In this document: piece after piece, positions 34,102-43,647 of the stretch
Layout of the letters: each line of letters begins with the position of its first letter
Numbering within the stretch: position 1 is the stretch's first letter
Assembly: GCA_005503335.1 (NCBI GenBank)
Contig: SCMQ01000036.1
Location: forward strand, 1 to 47,959
From: Comamonadaceae bacterium 2FH
Lineage (GTDB): Bacteria > Pseudomonadota > Gammaproteobacteria > Burkholderiales > Burkholderiaceae_C
Direction: 5' to 3'
DNA: 47,959 nucleotides
Program-made: the position numbers and the translations under genes
The notes under the pieces: generated by a model
Databases searched by the model: none
Told to the model about the DNA's origin: nothing
The model's input: only the letters and a program-made list of their open reading frames with translations

Positions 34102-35106
34102 TCAGAAAGGTGGGTCCTCGTCCGCCGTCAGCGCGGGACTGAGTTCGGGCTGGGCTTGCTGATGTGCCGTGTCGGGTGCGTTGTGCGCGGCCGGCAGGGC
34201 GGCAGGCGCCAAGCCCTCGCCGCCCAGTGCCTCGATGAGGTCGGGAATCAGCTGGCCCAGCTCGCCCGTGGCGATGGCCACGTCGGTGTCGAAGGCGTCT
34301 TCCTTCTGGCCGTCCTTGGTCTCGAATACGCCGTCCAGGAACTGGAGCTTCTTGAGCTGCAGGGCCTCGGTCAGCACGAAGCTCACGCGGCCGTCCCAGT
34401 TCAGCGCCAGGCGGGTCGGCAGCTTGCCCTCGGCGATGTGCTGGCGCACCTCGTCCGTGGCCAGGTTGTGGCGCGTGAACTTGACCACCGACTGCTCCTC
34501 GTCGCTGGACTTGAGCTCGCACTCGCGCTCCACGGCCAGGCTGGGCGGCAGCTCGTCGGCGCTGGCCGCGGTCAGCCACTGGGCCATGGCGGCCTGGGGA
34601 GAGACCTGGGTTTGCAGCAGGCTCAGCGCCAAGCCATCGAGCGCCTGCACCAAGCCGGTGATGACCTCGTCGGACTTGGACTGGCTGCTCGCGTCGGTGA
34701 CCAGCAGGCGCGCCTCGGGGGCTATCCAGACCTGCACCACGGACTGCCGCGCAAAGGCCATGGGCAGCAGCTCGAGCAGCGCGTCCTCGCGGATCTCCTT
34801 GGTTTCCTTCTTGCCGGGCTTGCGGCCGGTCGTGGCCTCGATCTGCTCGATTTTCTCCTGCGCCTTGCGCCGCACCACCGAGCCGGGCACGGCCTTGCTC
34901 TCTATCATGAGCTTGAGGATCCACTGGCCGGCGACCGACTCGACCAGCGGGCCATGGGCCTCGCCGCGCGGCGGGATCCAGCCCACGGACTTTTCCTGCG
35001 TGGCCCCGCAGGCCACGAAACGCGCCTTGTCCAGCGCTTCCTCCACCTGCGCCAGCGAGGCGGACCAGTCGGGGGCTATGCGGTAGGCGATCACATTCTT
35101 GAACAC
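34102..35106 (-). CDS. rdgC: Recombination-associated protein RdgC
   Basis: 334 residues against about 303 in E. coli. It begins MFKNVIAYRIAPDWSASLAQ and contains the RdgC blocks FVACGATQEKSVGWIPPRGE, WILKLMIESKAVPGSVVRRK and KLPTRLALNWDGRVSFVLTE. RdgC forms a ring-shaped dimer that binds DNA and restrains RecA. The extra length is an Ala/Pro-rich C-terminal tail (after about residue 300). It is probably cotranscribed with crcB. Confidence 0.93.
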   Translation of the reverse strand: MFKNVIAYRIAPDWSASLAQVEEALDKARFVACGATQEKSVGWIPPRGEAHGPLVESVAGQWILKLMIESKAVPGSVVRRKAQEKIEQIEATTGRKPGKKETKEIREDALLELLPMAFARQSVVQVWIAPEARLLVTDASSQSKSDEVITGLVQALDGLALSLLQTQVSPQAAMAQWLTAASADELPPSLAVERECELKSSDEEQSVVKFTRHNLATDEVRQHIAEGKLPTRLALNWDGRVSFVLTEALQLKKLQFLDGVFETKDGQKEDAFDTDVAIATGELGQLIPDLIEALGGEGLAPAALPAAHNAPDTAHQQAQPELSPALTADEDPPF

Positions 35107-35181
35107 GGGCTTCCTTGCGTTGTCTGAGGACGAATCTTATCCGTCCAGGCGGGGGGCACGGCGGGCCCCGACCTCGCGCTG

Positions 35182-35212
35182 AAACGAAAACGCCCCGAGA
35201 GGGCTCGGGGCG
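35182..35212 (-). terminator. Intrinsic terminator after the ComEA-like gene
   Basis: A perfect 9-bp stem CGCCCCGAG / CTCGGGGCG with a four-base loop (35191-35212) is followed on the minus strand by TTTTCGTTTC. It lies 20 bases after the ComEA-like stop and separates it from rdgC. Confidence 0.8.
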
Positions 35213-35231
35213 CTTGCTTGGGGCCGGGGCC

Positions 35232-35684
35232 TTACTTCTTGGGCGCGGGCGCGCTGGCGGCGGGCTTGGCGGCCTCGGCCTTGGCTGCCTTCTTGTCGTC
35301 CTTGGCGGCCGGTTTCTTGTCCGCGTCCTTCTTGGCCTTGGCTTCGTCGGCCTTCATCTTGGCCTCGGCCTTGGCGTCCTTCTTCTCTTCCTTCTTGGCG
35401 GCCGGCGCGGCGGCGCTGGGCTGGAAGCCGGCGCCGTTGACCGTCATGCCCTCGGCCGAGAACTTGATGGCATTGGCCTCGCCTATGCCCTTGACCCGCT
35501 CGATGAAGTCGTTCCAGTCCTTGAAGCTGCCTTTCTTGCGCTCATCGAGGATCTTGCCGGAGATGCCGGGGCCGATGCCCTTGATGCCGTCGAGCTCGAC
35601 GGCGGTGGCCTTGTTCACGTCGACGGCGGCGAAGGACGCGGCCGCGTAAAGCATGGCCAGCAGGGCCAGGATCTTCTTCAACAT
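35232..35684 (-). CDS. ComEA-like helix-hairpin-helix protein with Lys/Ala-rich tail
   Basis: 150 residues. The signal peptide is about 1-18 (MLKKILALLAMLYAAASFA). A ComEA-type double HhH domain follows (VDVNKATAVELDGIKGIGPG; ISGKILDERKKGSF; IERVKGIGEANAIKF), which binds DNA non-specifically. From about residue 88 the tail is almost only Lys, Ala, Asp and Glu (KKEEKKDAKAEAKMKADEAK and onwards), like histone H1-type tails. ATG 35684 has AAGGAGTG upstream. It may be a periplasmic DNA-binding protein; a competence role is possible but no other com genes are near. Confidence 0.85.
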   Translation of the reverse strand: MLKKILALLAMLYAAASFAAVDVNKATAVELDGIKGIGPGISGKILDERKKGSFKDWNDFIERVKGIGEANAIKFSAEGMTVNGAGFQPSAAAPAAKKEEKKDAKAEAKMKADEAKAKKDADKKPAAKDDKKAAKAEAAKPAASAPAPKK

Positions 35685-35790
35685 GGATCTCACTCCTTGG
35701 TGGTGACAACAGTCCGGCACAAGCCTGCCGGCGTGGCTAGGGTCTAACGGCTTGCGAGCGGCCGGCGTTGACCGGGCCGGCGCGTCGGAC

Positions 35791-36954
35791 TCACAGTTCC
35801 TCGACCCGGCGTGGCGGGTAGCTGTCCCAGGCTTGGCAGCCCGGGCATTGCCAGAAATGCTCCTTGGCCTCGAAGCCGCAGGCGGCGCAGCGGTAGCGGT
35901 TCAATGGCTTGGCCGCGTGGTCCAGCGCGCGCTGCAGCGGGGGGTGGCAGGGCTCGCGCTCGAGCCGTTCACCGGCCAGCCAGCGTGCAGCGGCGATCAG
36001 CGAGGGCTCGCGCTCGAGGTGGCGGATGTACCAGTCGCGCGCCGTGGCGGCGCTGGCCGGGTCGCTGCTTTCGAGCGCGACCATGGCCTCCAGCACGTCG
36101 AGCGAGGGGGTCTGATGGTATCCCGCCTTGAGCAGGGCCAGGGCCTTGGCCGCCTGGCCACAGGCGCCGGCGGCCTTGGCCAGTTGCGCCGCGGCCAGCG
36201 GCAGGGCCGGGGGCAGGGCCTCCACCAGTGCGGTCAGCGTCTCCAGGGCCTGCGCGTCCTGGCCCTGGGTGCGCTGCAGCGCGGCGAGCTGGATGCGCGG
36301 GCGGGCCGACTGCGGGGCATCGGCGACCGCCTGCTCCAGCAATTGCCGCGCGGCCGCGGTGTCGCCGCTCGCGGTCAGGCCGGCGGCCTGCTCGCACAGG
36401 TAGTGCGCGAGGCGGCCGGTGAAGCTGGCCTCGCCGGCCGCCTCCAGCTTGCGCGCCATCTCGGCGGCCTGGGGCCATTCGCGCGAGCGTTCGTAGATCG
36501 CCAGGCGGGCCAGCCGGGCCTGGTTGGCGAACGGCGTGCCCTCGAGCTTGCGCAGCGCGTCTTCCGCGCGGTCGAGCAGGCCAGCCTTGAGGAAGTCCAG
36601 CGCCAGCGCATGCTGGGCGCGCTGGCGGTCGGCTTCGCTGAGGTCGCCGCGCGAGAGCAGGTGCTCGTGCACGCGCACCGCGCGCTCGTATTCGCCGCGG
36701 CGGCGGAACAGGTTGCCCAGGGCGAAGTGCAGCTCCGAAGTGTCGGGGTCGTTTTGCACGGCCTCGATGAAGGCGTCTATGGCCTGGTCCTGCTGCTCGT
36801 TGAGCAGGAAGTTCAGGCCCTTGAAGTAGGCCTTGGGTGCCTGCCGGTTGTCGATGCGCAGCTGGCGCAGGTCCAGGCGCGAGGCCACCCAGCCCAGGCC
36901 GAAGGCCAGGGGCAGGCCGAGCAGAATCCAGCTCAGGCTGAAGTCAATGTCCAT
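35791..36954 (-). CDS. lapB: Lipopolysaccharide assembly protein B
   Basis: 387 residues, near the E. coli LapB/YciM length of 389. An N-terminal TM anchor (FSLSWILLGLPLAFGLGWVA) is followed by TPR repeats (about 40-340) and a C-terminal rubredoxin-like zinc/iron ribbon (CAACGFEAKEHFWQCPGC, two C-x2-C pairs). LapB guides FtsH to degrade LpxC and so sets LPS output. It overlaps lapA by 11 bases. Confidence 0.94.
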   Translation of the reverse strand: MDIDFSLSWILLGLPLAFGLGWVASRLDLRQLRIDNRQAPKAYFKGLNFLLNEQQDQAIDAFIEAVQNDPDTSELHFALGNLFRRRGEYERAVRVHEHLLSRGDLSEADRQRAQHALALDFLKAGLLDRAEDALRKLEGTPFANQARLARLAIYERSREWPQAAEMARKLEAAGEASFTGRLAHYLCEQAAGLTASGDTAAARQLLEQAVADAPQSARPRIQLAALQRTQGQDAQALETLTALVEALPPALPLAAAQLAKAAGACGQAAKALALLKAGYHQTPSLDVLEAMVALESSDPASAATARDWYIRHLEREPSLIAAARWLAGERLEREPCHPPLQRALDHAAKPLNRYRCAACGFEAKEHFWQCPGCQAWDSYPPRRVEEL

Positions 36955-37249
36955 GTTCGGAGGTGTTCAGGCGCGAGTCGTCGTTGGGCCGGGAGGGCGA
37001 GGGTGCGGCCGAGCGGGCCTGGCGCGCGGCGCGCCGGTGCAGCCACCAGCGCGGCACCATGCCCAGCACGCCAATGGCCACGCCCAGGGTGAAGGCCGTG
37101 AGCACCACCAGCACCATCGGCGCGCGCCACTGCGTGCCGAAGAAGAAGTGCACGGTGGCGTCCTGCTGGTTGTTCAACGCAAAGGCGAACAGGGTGAAAA
37201 AAATGGCTGCCTTCAGTACCCACTTCAGCAGCCACAGGAGTTGTTTCAT
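36944..37249 (-). CDS. lapA: Lipopolysaccharide assembly protein A
   Basis: 101 residues, DUF1049/LapA domain. There are two TM helices (LLWLLKWVLKAAIFFTLFAF; VVLTAFTLGVAIGVLGMVPR) with the conserved FALNNQQDATVHFFFGTQW between them. It works with LapB in LPS assembly. It stands between ihfB and lapB, the common order in this group. Confidence 0.93.
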   Translation of the reverse strand: MKQLLWLLKWVLKAAIFFTLFAFALNNQQDATVHFFFGTQWRAPMVLVVLTAFTLGVAIGVLGMVPRWWLHRRAARQARSAAPSPSRPNDDSRLNTSEHGH

Positions 37250-37284
37250 GAATCTCCCCGGTGACGGAGCGATTCTAGCGAGCG

Positions 37285-37596
37285 TCAGGTCTTTTCCTGG
37301 ACGCCGAGTTCGGCGGTGCGCCGGTCCACGGCCTCGCGCAGGGCCTTGCCGGGCTTGAAGTGAGGCACGCGCTTTTCCGGGATCTGCACGCTCTCGCCCG
37401 AGCGCGGGTTGCGCCCCATGCGCGGCGGGCGCCGGTTGATAGAGAAGCTGCCGAAGCCACGGATCTCGATGCGGTGGCCGCGCACCAGCGCGTTGCTCAT
37501 GGCATCCAGGATGGTCTTGACGGCGAACTCGGCATCACGGTGCGTGAGCTGGCTGAAGCGCGAGGCCAGTTCTTCTACGAGGTCGGAGCGGGTCAT
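37285..37596 (-). CDS. ihfB: Integration host factor subunit beta
   Basis: 103 residues, HU/IHF fold. It begins [14 protein letters not shown], and the DNA-intercalating arm [20 protein letters not shown] with the signature [11 protein letters not shown] is complete. With IhfA it bends DNA sharply at specific sites. I use ATG 37596; a frame extending to 37650 would run into the palindrome between ihfB and rpsA. The Shine-Dalgarno is weak (CCAGG). Confidence 0.95.
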   Translation of the reverse strand: MTRSDLVEELASRFSQLTHRDAEFAVKTILDAMSNALVRGHRIEIRGFGSFSINRRPPRMGRNPRSGESVQIPEKRVPHFKPGKALREAVDRRTAELGVQEKT

Positions 37597-37621
37597 CTTG
37601 TGCCTGGTGCGTGTAGACAGG

Positions 37622-37684
37622 AAAAAGGGACAGAGCCCCCGGCCTGCCATCGCTGGGCAATGGCGGGCCGGTGAGTTCTGTCCC
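37622..37684 (-). terminator. Large nested stem-loop between rpsA and ihfB
   Basis: Three nested arm pairs can form one hairpin: GGGACAGA/TCTGTCCC (37627-37634 and 37677-37684), CCGGCC/GGCCGG (37639-37644 and 37666-37671) and GCCAT/ATGGC. On the minus strand TTTTTC follows the outer arm, so it reads as an intrinsic terminator 13 bases after rpsA. The symmetry is larger than a terminator needs, so a REP-like element is also possible. Confidence 0.65.
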
Positions 37685-37696
37685 CCGGTGGGCAGC

Positions 37697-39382
37697 TTAT
37701 TGGTTGCTGCCGTCCAGCTTGGCGCGCAGCAGGGCGCCCAGGCTGGTCGTGCCGGCGTTCTCGCGCGCGGACTGCTGGCTCAGGTTGGCCATGGCACCCT
37801 GCTCGTCGGCCAGGTCCTTGGCCTTGATCGACAGCTGGATGTTGCGGGTCTTGCGGTCCACGTTGACCACCACGGCGGCGACTTCGTCGCCTTCCTTGAG
37901 CACGCTGCGGGCGTCTTCCACGCGGTCACGCGAGATTTCGCTGACGCGCAGGTAGCCGACGATGTCGTTGCCCAGGTCGATCTCGGCGCCGCGGGCATCG
38001 ACGGTCTTGACCTTGCCGCTCACCGCGGAGCCCTTGTCGTTCACGGTCACGAAGGTCGTGAACGGATCCTGGTCGAGTTGCTTGATGCCCAGCGAGATGC
38101 GCTCGCGGTCCACGTCCACGGCCAGCACGATGGCTTCGACTTCCTGGCCCTTCTTGTAGTTGCGCACCGCGGCTTCGCCGGGCTCGTTCCAGGACAGGTC
38201 GGACAGGTGCACCAGGCCGTCGATGCCGGCGGCCAGGCCGACGAACACGCCGAAGTCGGTGATCGACTTGATCGGGCCCTTGACGCGGTCGCCGCGCTTG
38301 GTGTTCTGCGCGAATTCCTGCCAGGGGTTGGCCTTGCACTGCTTCATGCCCAGGCTGATGCGGCGCTTGTCTTCGTCGATCTCGAGGACCATGACTTCGA
38401 CTTCCTCACCCAGCGACACGATCTTGGACGGGGCCACGTTCTTGTTGGTCCAGTCCATCTCGGACACGTGCACCAGGCCTTCGATGCCGGGCTCGAGCTC
38501 GACGAACGCGCCGTAGTCGGCGATGTTGGTGATCTTGCCGAACATGCGGGTGCTCTGCGGGTAGCGGCGGGACACGCCCATCCAGGGGTCGTCGCCCATC
38601 TGCTTGAGACCCAGCGACACGCGGTTCTTCTCGGTGTCGAACTTGAGGATCTTGGCGGTGATTTCCTGGCCGGCCTGCACCACTTCGCTCGGGTGGCGGA
38701 CACGGCGCCAGGCCATGTCGGTGATGTGCAGCAGGCCGTCGATGCCGCCCAGGTCCACGAACGCACCGTACTCGGTGATGTTCTTGACCACGCCGCGCAC
38801 GATGGAGCCTTCCTTCAGGGTTTCCATCAGCTTGGCGCGCTCTTCGCCCATCGAGGCTTCGACCACGGCGCGACGGCTCAGCACCACGTTGTTGCGCTTG
38901 CGGTCGAGCTTGATGACCTTGAATTCCAGGGTCTTGTTCTCGTAGGGCGTGAGGTCCTTGGTCGGACGGGTGTCCACCAGCGAGCCGGGCAGGAAGGCGC
39001 GGATGCCGTTGACGAGCACCGTCAGGCCGCCCTTGACCTTGCCGCTGGTCGTGCCGGTCACGAAGTCGCCGGATTCCAGCGCCTTTTCCAGGGCCAGCCA
39101 GGAAGCCAGGCGCTTGGCGGTGTCACGCGACAGGATGGTGTCGCCGTAGCCGTTCTCGATGGACCCGATGGCCACCGAGACGAAGTCGCCAACCTGGACT
39201 TCGATTTCGCCCTGATCGTTCTTGAACTCGTCGATCGGCACATAGGCTTCGGACTTGAGTCCGGCGTTCACGACCACGAAGTTGTGCTCGATGCGCACGA
39301 CTTCGGCGGTGATCACTTCGCCAGGACGCATTTCCGTGCGTTGCAGCGATTCTTCAAACAGGGCGGCAAAAGATTCAGACAT
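37697..39382 (-). CDS. rpsA: 30S ribosomal protein S1
   Basis: 561 residues, the usual S1 length, with six S1 RNA-binding repeats. The third to sixth are easy to see by their V-x-G-x-V-x3-T-x-Y/F-G-A/V-F-V cores ([60 protein letters not shown]). It brings mRNA to the small subunit. The start [12 protein letters not shown] is typical. The 207-base gap upstream (39383-39589) holds no other gene and should carry the rpsA leader, which S1 commonly uses for autoregulation. Confidence 0.97.
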   Translation of the reverse strand: MSESFAALFEESLQRTEMRPGEVITAEVVRIEHNFVVVNAGLKSEAYVPIDEFKNDQGEIEVQVGDFVSVAIGSIENGYGDTILSRDTAKRLASWLALEKALESGDFVTGTTSGKVKGGLTVLVNGIRAFLPGSLVDTRPTKDLTPYENKTLEFKVIKLDRKRNNVVLSRRAVVEASMGEERAKLMETLKEGSIVRGVVKNITEYGAFVDLGGIDGLLHITDMAWRRVRHPSEVVQAGQEITAKILKFDTEKNRVSLGLKQMGDDPWMGVSRRYPQSTRMFGKITNIADYGAFVELEPGIEGLVHVSEMDWTNKNVAPSKIVSLGEEVEVMVLEIDEDKRRISLGMKQCKANPWQEFAQNTKRGDRVKGPIKSITDFGVFVGLAAGIDGLVHLSDLSWNEPGEAAVRNYKKGQEVEAIVLAVDVDRERISLGIKQLDQDPFTTFVTVNDKGSAVSGKVKTVDARGAEIDLGNDIVGYLRVSEISRDRVEDARSVLKEGDEVAAVVVNVDRKTRNIQLSIKAKDLADEQGAMANLSQQSARENAGTTSLGALLRAKLDGSNQ

Positions 39383-39589
39383 TGAGTTTCCTAGTCCACG
39401 ACGAGGTTGCACGATCGCGGGATTGCGCTCGTTTCTAAGGCTGGTCGTGGCGGTTGGTTGCGGTTTGATCCGCGGTTAGGTTGAACAACCACCTGGCCTG
39501 TGCGCATGCGGCGCGGCGGGAACCGGGTGGGCCCATAGCGGCGGGCCGGCCAGGGGCCGGTCTGCTCATTCTCGATCGCCGACAGCGGC

Positions 39590-41590
39590 TCAGGCGGACC
39601 CGAACGGCTGCCGCTCCTGCCACCAGGCCAGGACCTGATCGACCGATTGCTCGATCGACAAGTCCGAGTTGTCCAGTCGCAGGGCGTCCTCAGCCGGCTT
39701 CAGAGGCGCCACGCTGCGGGACATGTCCCGCGCGTCGCGCGCTTCCAAGTCAGCGCGAAGACTGTCAAGTGTAATCGAAAATCCCTTTGAAATCAATTGC
39801 TTATGCCGGCGTTCGGCGCGCTGGGCGGCGCTGGCCGTGAGGTAGACCTTGAGCGGGGCGGCAGGGAAGATCACGGTGCCCATGTCGCGGCCGTCGGCCA
39901 CCAGGCCCGGCAGGCGGGTGAAGCGGTGCTGCAGGTCGACCAGGGCGCGGCGCACGGCGGGCAGGGCCGACACGCGCGAGGCGTTCATGCCGGCTTCTTC
40001 GCTGCGGATCACATCGCTCACGTCCTCGCCGTCCAGCAGCACGCGGTCGTCGGTAAAGCGCAGCGACAGGCTGTGGGTCATGCGGGCGATCTCGGCCTCG
40101 TGGACATGGTCCAGCGCCAGGCCGGCGCGCGTCGCGGCCAGCGCCGCGATGCGGTAGAGCGCGCCCGAGTCGAGGTAGTGGTAGCCCAGACGCGCCGCCA
40201 CCTGGCTGGCCAGCGTGCCCTTGCCCGAGGCCGTGGGGCCGTCGATGCAGATCACCGGCACGGCGCCCGGCGCGGGCCGGGCCAGGGCGAACAGCGCCTC
40301 GAAGTAGTCGGGGAAGGTCTTGGCCACGCACTTGGGGTCTTCGATGCGCACCGGCAGGCCGACCGGGTTGAAGGCCGCCAGCGAGAAGCACATGGCCACG
40401 CGGTGGTCGTCGTAGGTGTGGATGCTGGCGGCGCGCCAGTCCTCGTGGGCCGCGGGCGGCGTGATCCGTATGAAGTCCGGACCTTCCTCCACGCGCACGC
40501 CGAGCTTGCGCAGCTCGATGGCCATGGCGGCGATGCGATCGGTCTCCTTGACGCGCCAGCTCGCGATGTTGCTCAGCGTGGTCTGGCCGTCGGCGTACAG
40601 CGCCATCACCGCCAGGGTCATGGCGGCGTCGGGGATGTGGTTGCAGTCCAGGTCTACGCCCTTGAGCGGCCAGGCGCCGCGCCGCACCTCCAGCCAGTTC
40701 GGGCCGCTCGTGACCTGGGCGCCCATCAGCTGGGCCGCCTCGACGAAGCGGATGTCGCCCTGGATCGAGGCCGCGCCCACGCCCTCGATGCGGATCGGCG
40801 CCGCGGGCGCGGCGATCGCGCCGAGCGCGACGAAGTAGCTGGCCGAGGAGGCGTCGGCCTCCACGTGGATGCTGCCGGGCGAACGGTACTGGCTGCCTGC
40901 GGGAATCGTGAAACGCTGCCAGCCCTCGCGCTGCACCGCGATGCCGTAGCGCGCCAGCAGGTTCAGCGTGATCTCGATGTAGGGCTTGGAGATCAGCTCG
41001 CCGACCACCTCGATCACGATGTCTTTCGTGTCCGCTGCGAGCGGCAGCGCCATCAGCAGCGCGGTGAGGAACTGGCTGGAGACGTCGCCACGCACGCGCA
41101 CCGGCTGATCTAGCTTCAGCCTGGGCGGGGCAATGCGCAGCGGCGGAAAGCCCTCGTTGCCCAGGTAGGCAATGTCGCAGCCGAGCTGGCGCAGCGCGTC
41201 GACCAGGTCGCCGATCGGGCGCTCGTGCATGCGCGCCACGCCCGAGAGCTCGAAGTCGCCGCCCAGCATGGCCAGCGCGGCCGTGAGCGGCCGCATGGCC
41301 GTGCCGGCGTTGCCCATGAACAGCTGGGCCTGGCGGGTCTTGAGCTGGCCGCCCAGGCCCTCGATCACGGCCGTGCGGCCGCTCAGGCTGACGCCGCAGC
41401 CGAGCTGGCGCAGGGCCTCGAGCATGACGCGCGTGTCGTCCGAGTCGAGCAGGTCGTGCACGGTGGTGATGCCGCTGCACAGGGCCGACAGCAGCAGCAC
41501 GCGGTTGGAGATGCTTTTGGAGCCGGGCAGGGTGACGGTGCCCTCCGCGCTCACCAGGGGGGGGAGGTCCAGGAATTCGGTGGTGAACAT
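39590..41590 (-). CDS. aroA-cmk: Fused EPSP synthase / cytidylate kinase
   Basis: 666 residues with two complete enzymes. EPSP synthase spans about 1-435 ([62 protein letters not shown]). CMP kinase runs from about 445 to the end, opening with the P-loop [17 protein letters not shown] and containing [11 protein letters not shown]. Fusion joins a shikimate-pathway step to pyrimidine nucleotide phosphorylation; aroA-cmk fusions are known in Comamonadaceae. ATG 41590 overlaps the tyrA TGA by one base, which supports that start over ATG 41626. Confidence 0.95.
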   Translation of the reverse strand: MFTTEFLDLPPLVSAEGTVTLPGSKSISNRVLLLSALCSGITTVHDLLDSDDTRVMLEALRQLGCGVSLSGRTAVIEGLGGQLKTRQAQLFMGNAGTAMRPLTAALAMLGGDFELSGVARMHERPIGDLVDALRQLGCDIAYLGNEGFPPLRIAPPRLKLDQPVRVRGDVSSQFLTALLMALPLAADTKDIVIEVVGELISKPYIEITLNLLARYGIAVQREGWQRFTIPAGSQYRSPGSIHVEADASSASYFVALGAIAAPAAPIRIEGVGAASIQGDIRFVEAAQLMGAQVTSGPNWLEVRRGAWPLKGVDLDCNHIPDAAMTLAVMALYADGQTTLSNIASWRVKETDRIAAMAIELRKLGVRVEEGPDFIRITPPAAHEDWRAASIHTYDDHRVAMCFSLAAFNPVGLPVRIEDPKCVAKTFPDYFEALFALARPAPGAVPVICIDGPTASGKGTLASQVAARLGYHYLDSGALYRIAALAATRAGLALDHVHEAEIARMTHSLSLRFTDDRVLLDGEDVSDVIRSEEAGMNASRVSALPAVRRALVDLQHRFTRLPGLVADGRDMGTVIFPAAPLKVYLTASAAQRAERRHKQLISKGFSITLDSLRADLEARDARDMSRSVAPLKPAEDALRLDNSDLSIEQSVDQVLAWWQERQPFGSA

Positions 41591-42471
41591 CAGGTGTGGT
41601 GAGGCTTGGTCGACGTCATGCGCCACTGGGCGCGCGCCTGGCTGGCCTGGGCTATCAGGCCCTCGAGCGCATCGGCGTTGCCGCTGGCGATGGTTTGCTC
41701 GAGGTCCTGCAGGCTGCTCAGGAAATGCCGCGACTGGGCCAGCAGCTCCTCGCGGTTGGCGATCAGGATGTCGCGCCAGACATGCGGGTCGCCGGCGGCA
41801 ATGCGGCTGAAGTCGCGAAAGCCGGGGCCGGCCAGCGACAGGTACTCGCTGCCTTGCGGCTGGCCGCAGATGCTGTTCATCAGCGCAAAGGCCAGCAGAT
41901 GGGGCAGGTGGCTCACGGCGGCCACGGCCGCGTCGTGCGATTCGGGCGACATCTTGACCACCCGGCAGCCCAGGGCCGTCCAGACGGCCTCGGCCTTTTG
42001 CAGCTGGGCCGTGCGGGTGCGCTCGATCGGCGTGAGGATGACCTGTTTGCCGGCGTAGAGGTCGGCGTCGGCGTGCTCGACGCCGGCGACCTCGCGGCCC
42101 GTCATCGGGTGGGCCGGAACGAAGGAGCCGAGCTGCTCGCGCAGCACGCGGCGCGCGGCGTCGACCACGTCGCGCTTGGTCGAGCCCACGTCCATCAGCA
42201 GCATGTCGGGCGTGACCAGGTGCCTGATGGCCTTGAGCGTGTCTTCCGTCGCCGCCACCGGCACGGCCAGCAGCACGATGTCGGCGCCCGAGACCGCCAG
42301 CAGCGCCGACGGGGCTTCCATGTCGATCACACCCAGCTGGCGAGCGCGCTCGGTGGTCGAGGGCGACTTGCTGTAGCCGACCACGCGCTTGACCAGGCCG
42401 GCGCGCTTGAGCGCCAGCGCGAACGAGCCGCCCATCAGGCCGCAGCCGATCAGTCCCAACTGCTCAAACAT
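41590..42471 (-). CDS. tyrA: Prephenate dehydrogenase
   Basis: 293 residues, monofunctional TyrA. The NAD(P) site is at the N-terminus ([19 protein letters not shown]), and the catalytic region has SVGSTKRDV-type sequence ([18 protein letters not shown]) and [20 protein letters not shown]. It makes 4-hydroxyphenylpyruvate for tyrosine. It is coupled to aroA-cmk by TGATG. The gap before it (to pheA) is filled by a repeat element, so tyrA may depend on read-through. Confidence 0.94.
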   Translation of the reverse strand: MFEQLGLIGCGLMGGSFALALKRAGLVKRVVGYSKSPSTTERARQLGVIDMEAPSALLAVSGADIVLLAVPVAATEDTLKAIRHLVTPDMLLMDVGSTKRDVVDAARRVLREQLGSFVPAHPMTGREVAGVEHADADLYAGKQVILTPIERTRTAQLQKAEAVWTALGCRVVKMSPESHDAAVAAVSHLPHLLAFALMNSICGQPQGSEYLSLAGPGFRDFSRIAAGDPHVWRDILIANREELLAQSRHFLSSLQDLEQTIASGNADALEGLIAQASQARAQWRMTSTKPHHT

Positions 42472-42472
42472 G

Positions 42473-42554
42473 TTTCGCCGCCGGGCCGCCCCAAGGCGAA
42501 ACGCGGCCCCCTCGGGGGGCAGAGAACGACACGAAGTGCGTGAACGTGGGGGCC
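42473..42554. repeat. Palindromic intergenic element between pheA and tyrA
   Basis: Nearly the whole 87-base gap is made of inverted repeats: TTTCGCC/GGCGAAA (42473-42479, 42495-42501), GGCCCCC/GGGGGCC (42505-42511, 42548-42554) and a small CCCC-CTC-GGGG hairpin inside. From memory it resembles GC-rich palindromic spacers common in Comamonadaceae genomes. No second copy was noticed in this window. Confidence 0.6.
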
Positions 42555-42558
42555 ATCT

Positions 42559-43641
42559 CTAGTCGCTCACCGGGTAGGTGCCCAGCACCTTGTAGAAGGC
42601 GCACAGCTGCTGCAGGTCCTCGAGCGCCGCCGCCACATGGGGCTGCGAGGGGTGGCCCTGCACGTCGATGTAGAAATAGTATTCCCACTGGCCCGAGCGC
42701 GCGGGGCGCGACTCGAAGCGCGTCATCGACACGCCGTGCTGCTTGAGCGGCACCAGCAGGTCGTGCACCGCGCCGGGCCGGTTGGGCACCGAGACGATCA
42801 GGCTCACGCAGTCCTTGCCCGAGGCCTCGGGGGCCGGCAGGGTCTGGGGCAGGCAGATCACGGCAAAGCGCGTGCGGTTGTAGGCGTCGTCCTGGATGGC
42901 GCGCGCGACCATGTGCAGGCCGAACTCGGAGGCCGCGCGCTCGCCCGCGATGCCGGCCCAGGCCGGATTGCTTGCCGCCAGGCGGGCGCCCTCGGCGTTG
43001 CTGGATACGGCGCGCCGCTCCACGCCGGGCAGGTGCTGGGACAGCCAGCCCTGGCACTGGGCCAGGGCCTGCGGGTGGGCCAGCACGACCTCGATGCCTT
43101 CGAGCGAAGCGGTCTGGCGCAGCAGGTGATGGCGCACCAGCAGGCTGATCTCGCCAACGATGTGCAGGGGCGAGTTGAGGAACAGGTCCAGCGAGCGCGT
43201 GACCACGCCCTCGGTGTTGTTCTCCACCGGCACCACGCCGAAGTCGGCCGCACCCGAGGTGGCCGCGTGGAACACCTCGTCGAAGCTCGCGCAGGGCACA
43301 TGCTCGATGCTGGAGCCGAAGAACTGCAGCGCCGCCTGCTCGCTGAAGGTGCCGGCCGGGCCCAGGTAGGCCACGCGCTGCGGCGCCTCGAGCGCGCGGC
43401 AGGCCGACATGATCTCGCGCCAGATCATGGCCACGCTCTCCTTCTTGAGCGGGCCCGGGTTGACGCTTTGCAGGCCGTGGATGACCTGGGCCTCGCGCTC
43501 GGGGCGAAACACCGGCGAGCCCTCGGCGCGCTTGATCTCGCCCACTTCGTTGGCCAGCGCCGCGCGGCGGTTGAGCAGCGTGATCAGTTCGCGGTCCACC
43601 GCGTCGATCTGCACGCGCAGTTCGGGGAGTGTCTTTGCCAT
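42559..43641 (-). CDS. pheA: Chorismate mutase / prephenate dehydratase (P-protein)
   Basis: 360 residues, bifunctional. The AroQ-type chorismate mutase is at about 1-90 (LRVQIDAVDRELITLLNRRA). The prephenate dehydratase domain begins near 93 with YLGPAGTFSEQAALQFFG and includes GVVPVENNTEGVV. The ACT domain is at about 280-360 (NRPGAVHDLLVPLKQHGVSM, then the ESRP motif) and allows phenylalanine feedback. It starts six bases after serC. Confidence 0.95.
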   Translation of the reverse strand: MAKTLPELRVQIDAVDRELITLLNRRAALANEVGEIKRAEGSPVFRPEREAQVIHGLQSVNPGPLKKESVAMIWREIMSACRALEAPQRVAYLGPAGTFSEQAALQFFGSSIEHVPCASFDEVFHAATSGAADFGVVPVENNTEGVVTRSLDLFLNSPLHIVGEISLLVRHHLLRQTASLEGIEVVLAHPQALAQCQGWLSQHLPGVERRAVSSNAEGARLAASNPAWAGIAGERAASEFGLHMVARAIQDDAYNRTRFAVICLPQTLPAPEASGKDCVSLIVSVPNRPGAVHDLLVPLKQHGVSMTRFESRPARSGQWEYYFYIDVQGHPSQPHVAAALEDLQQLCAFYKVLGTYPVSD

Positions 43642-43647
43642 GGGGGT

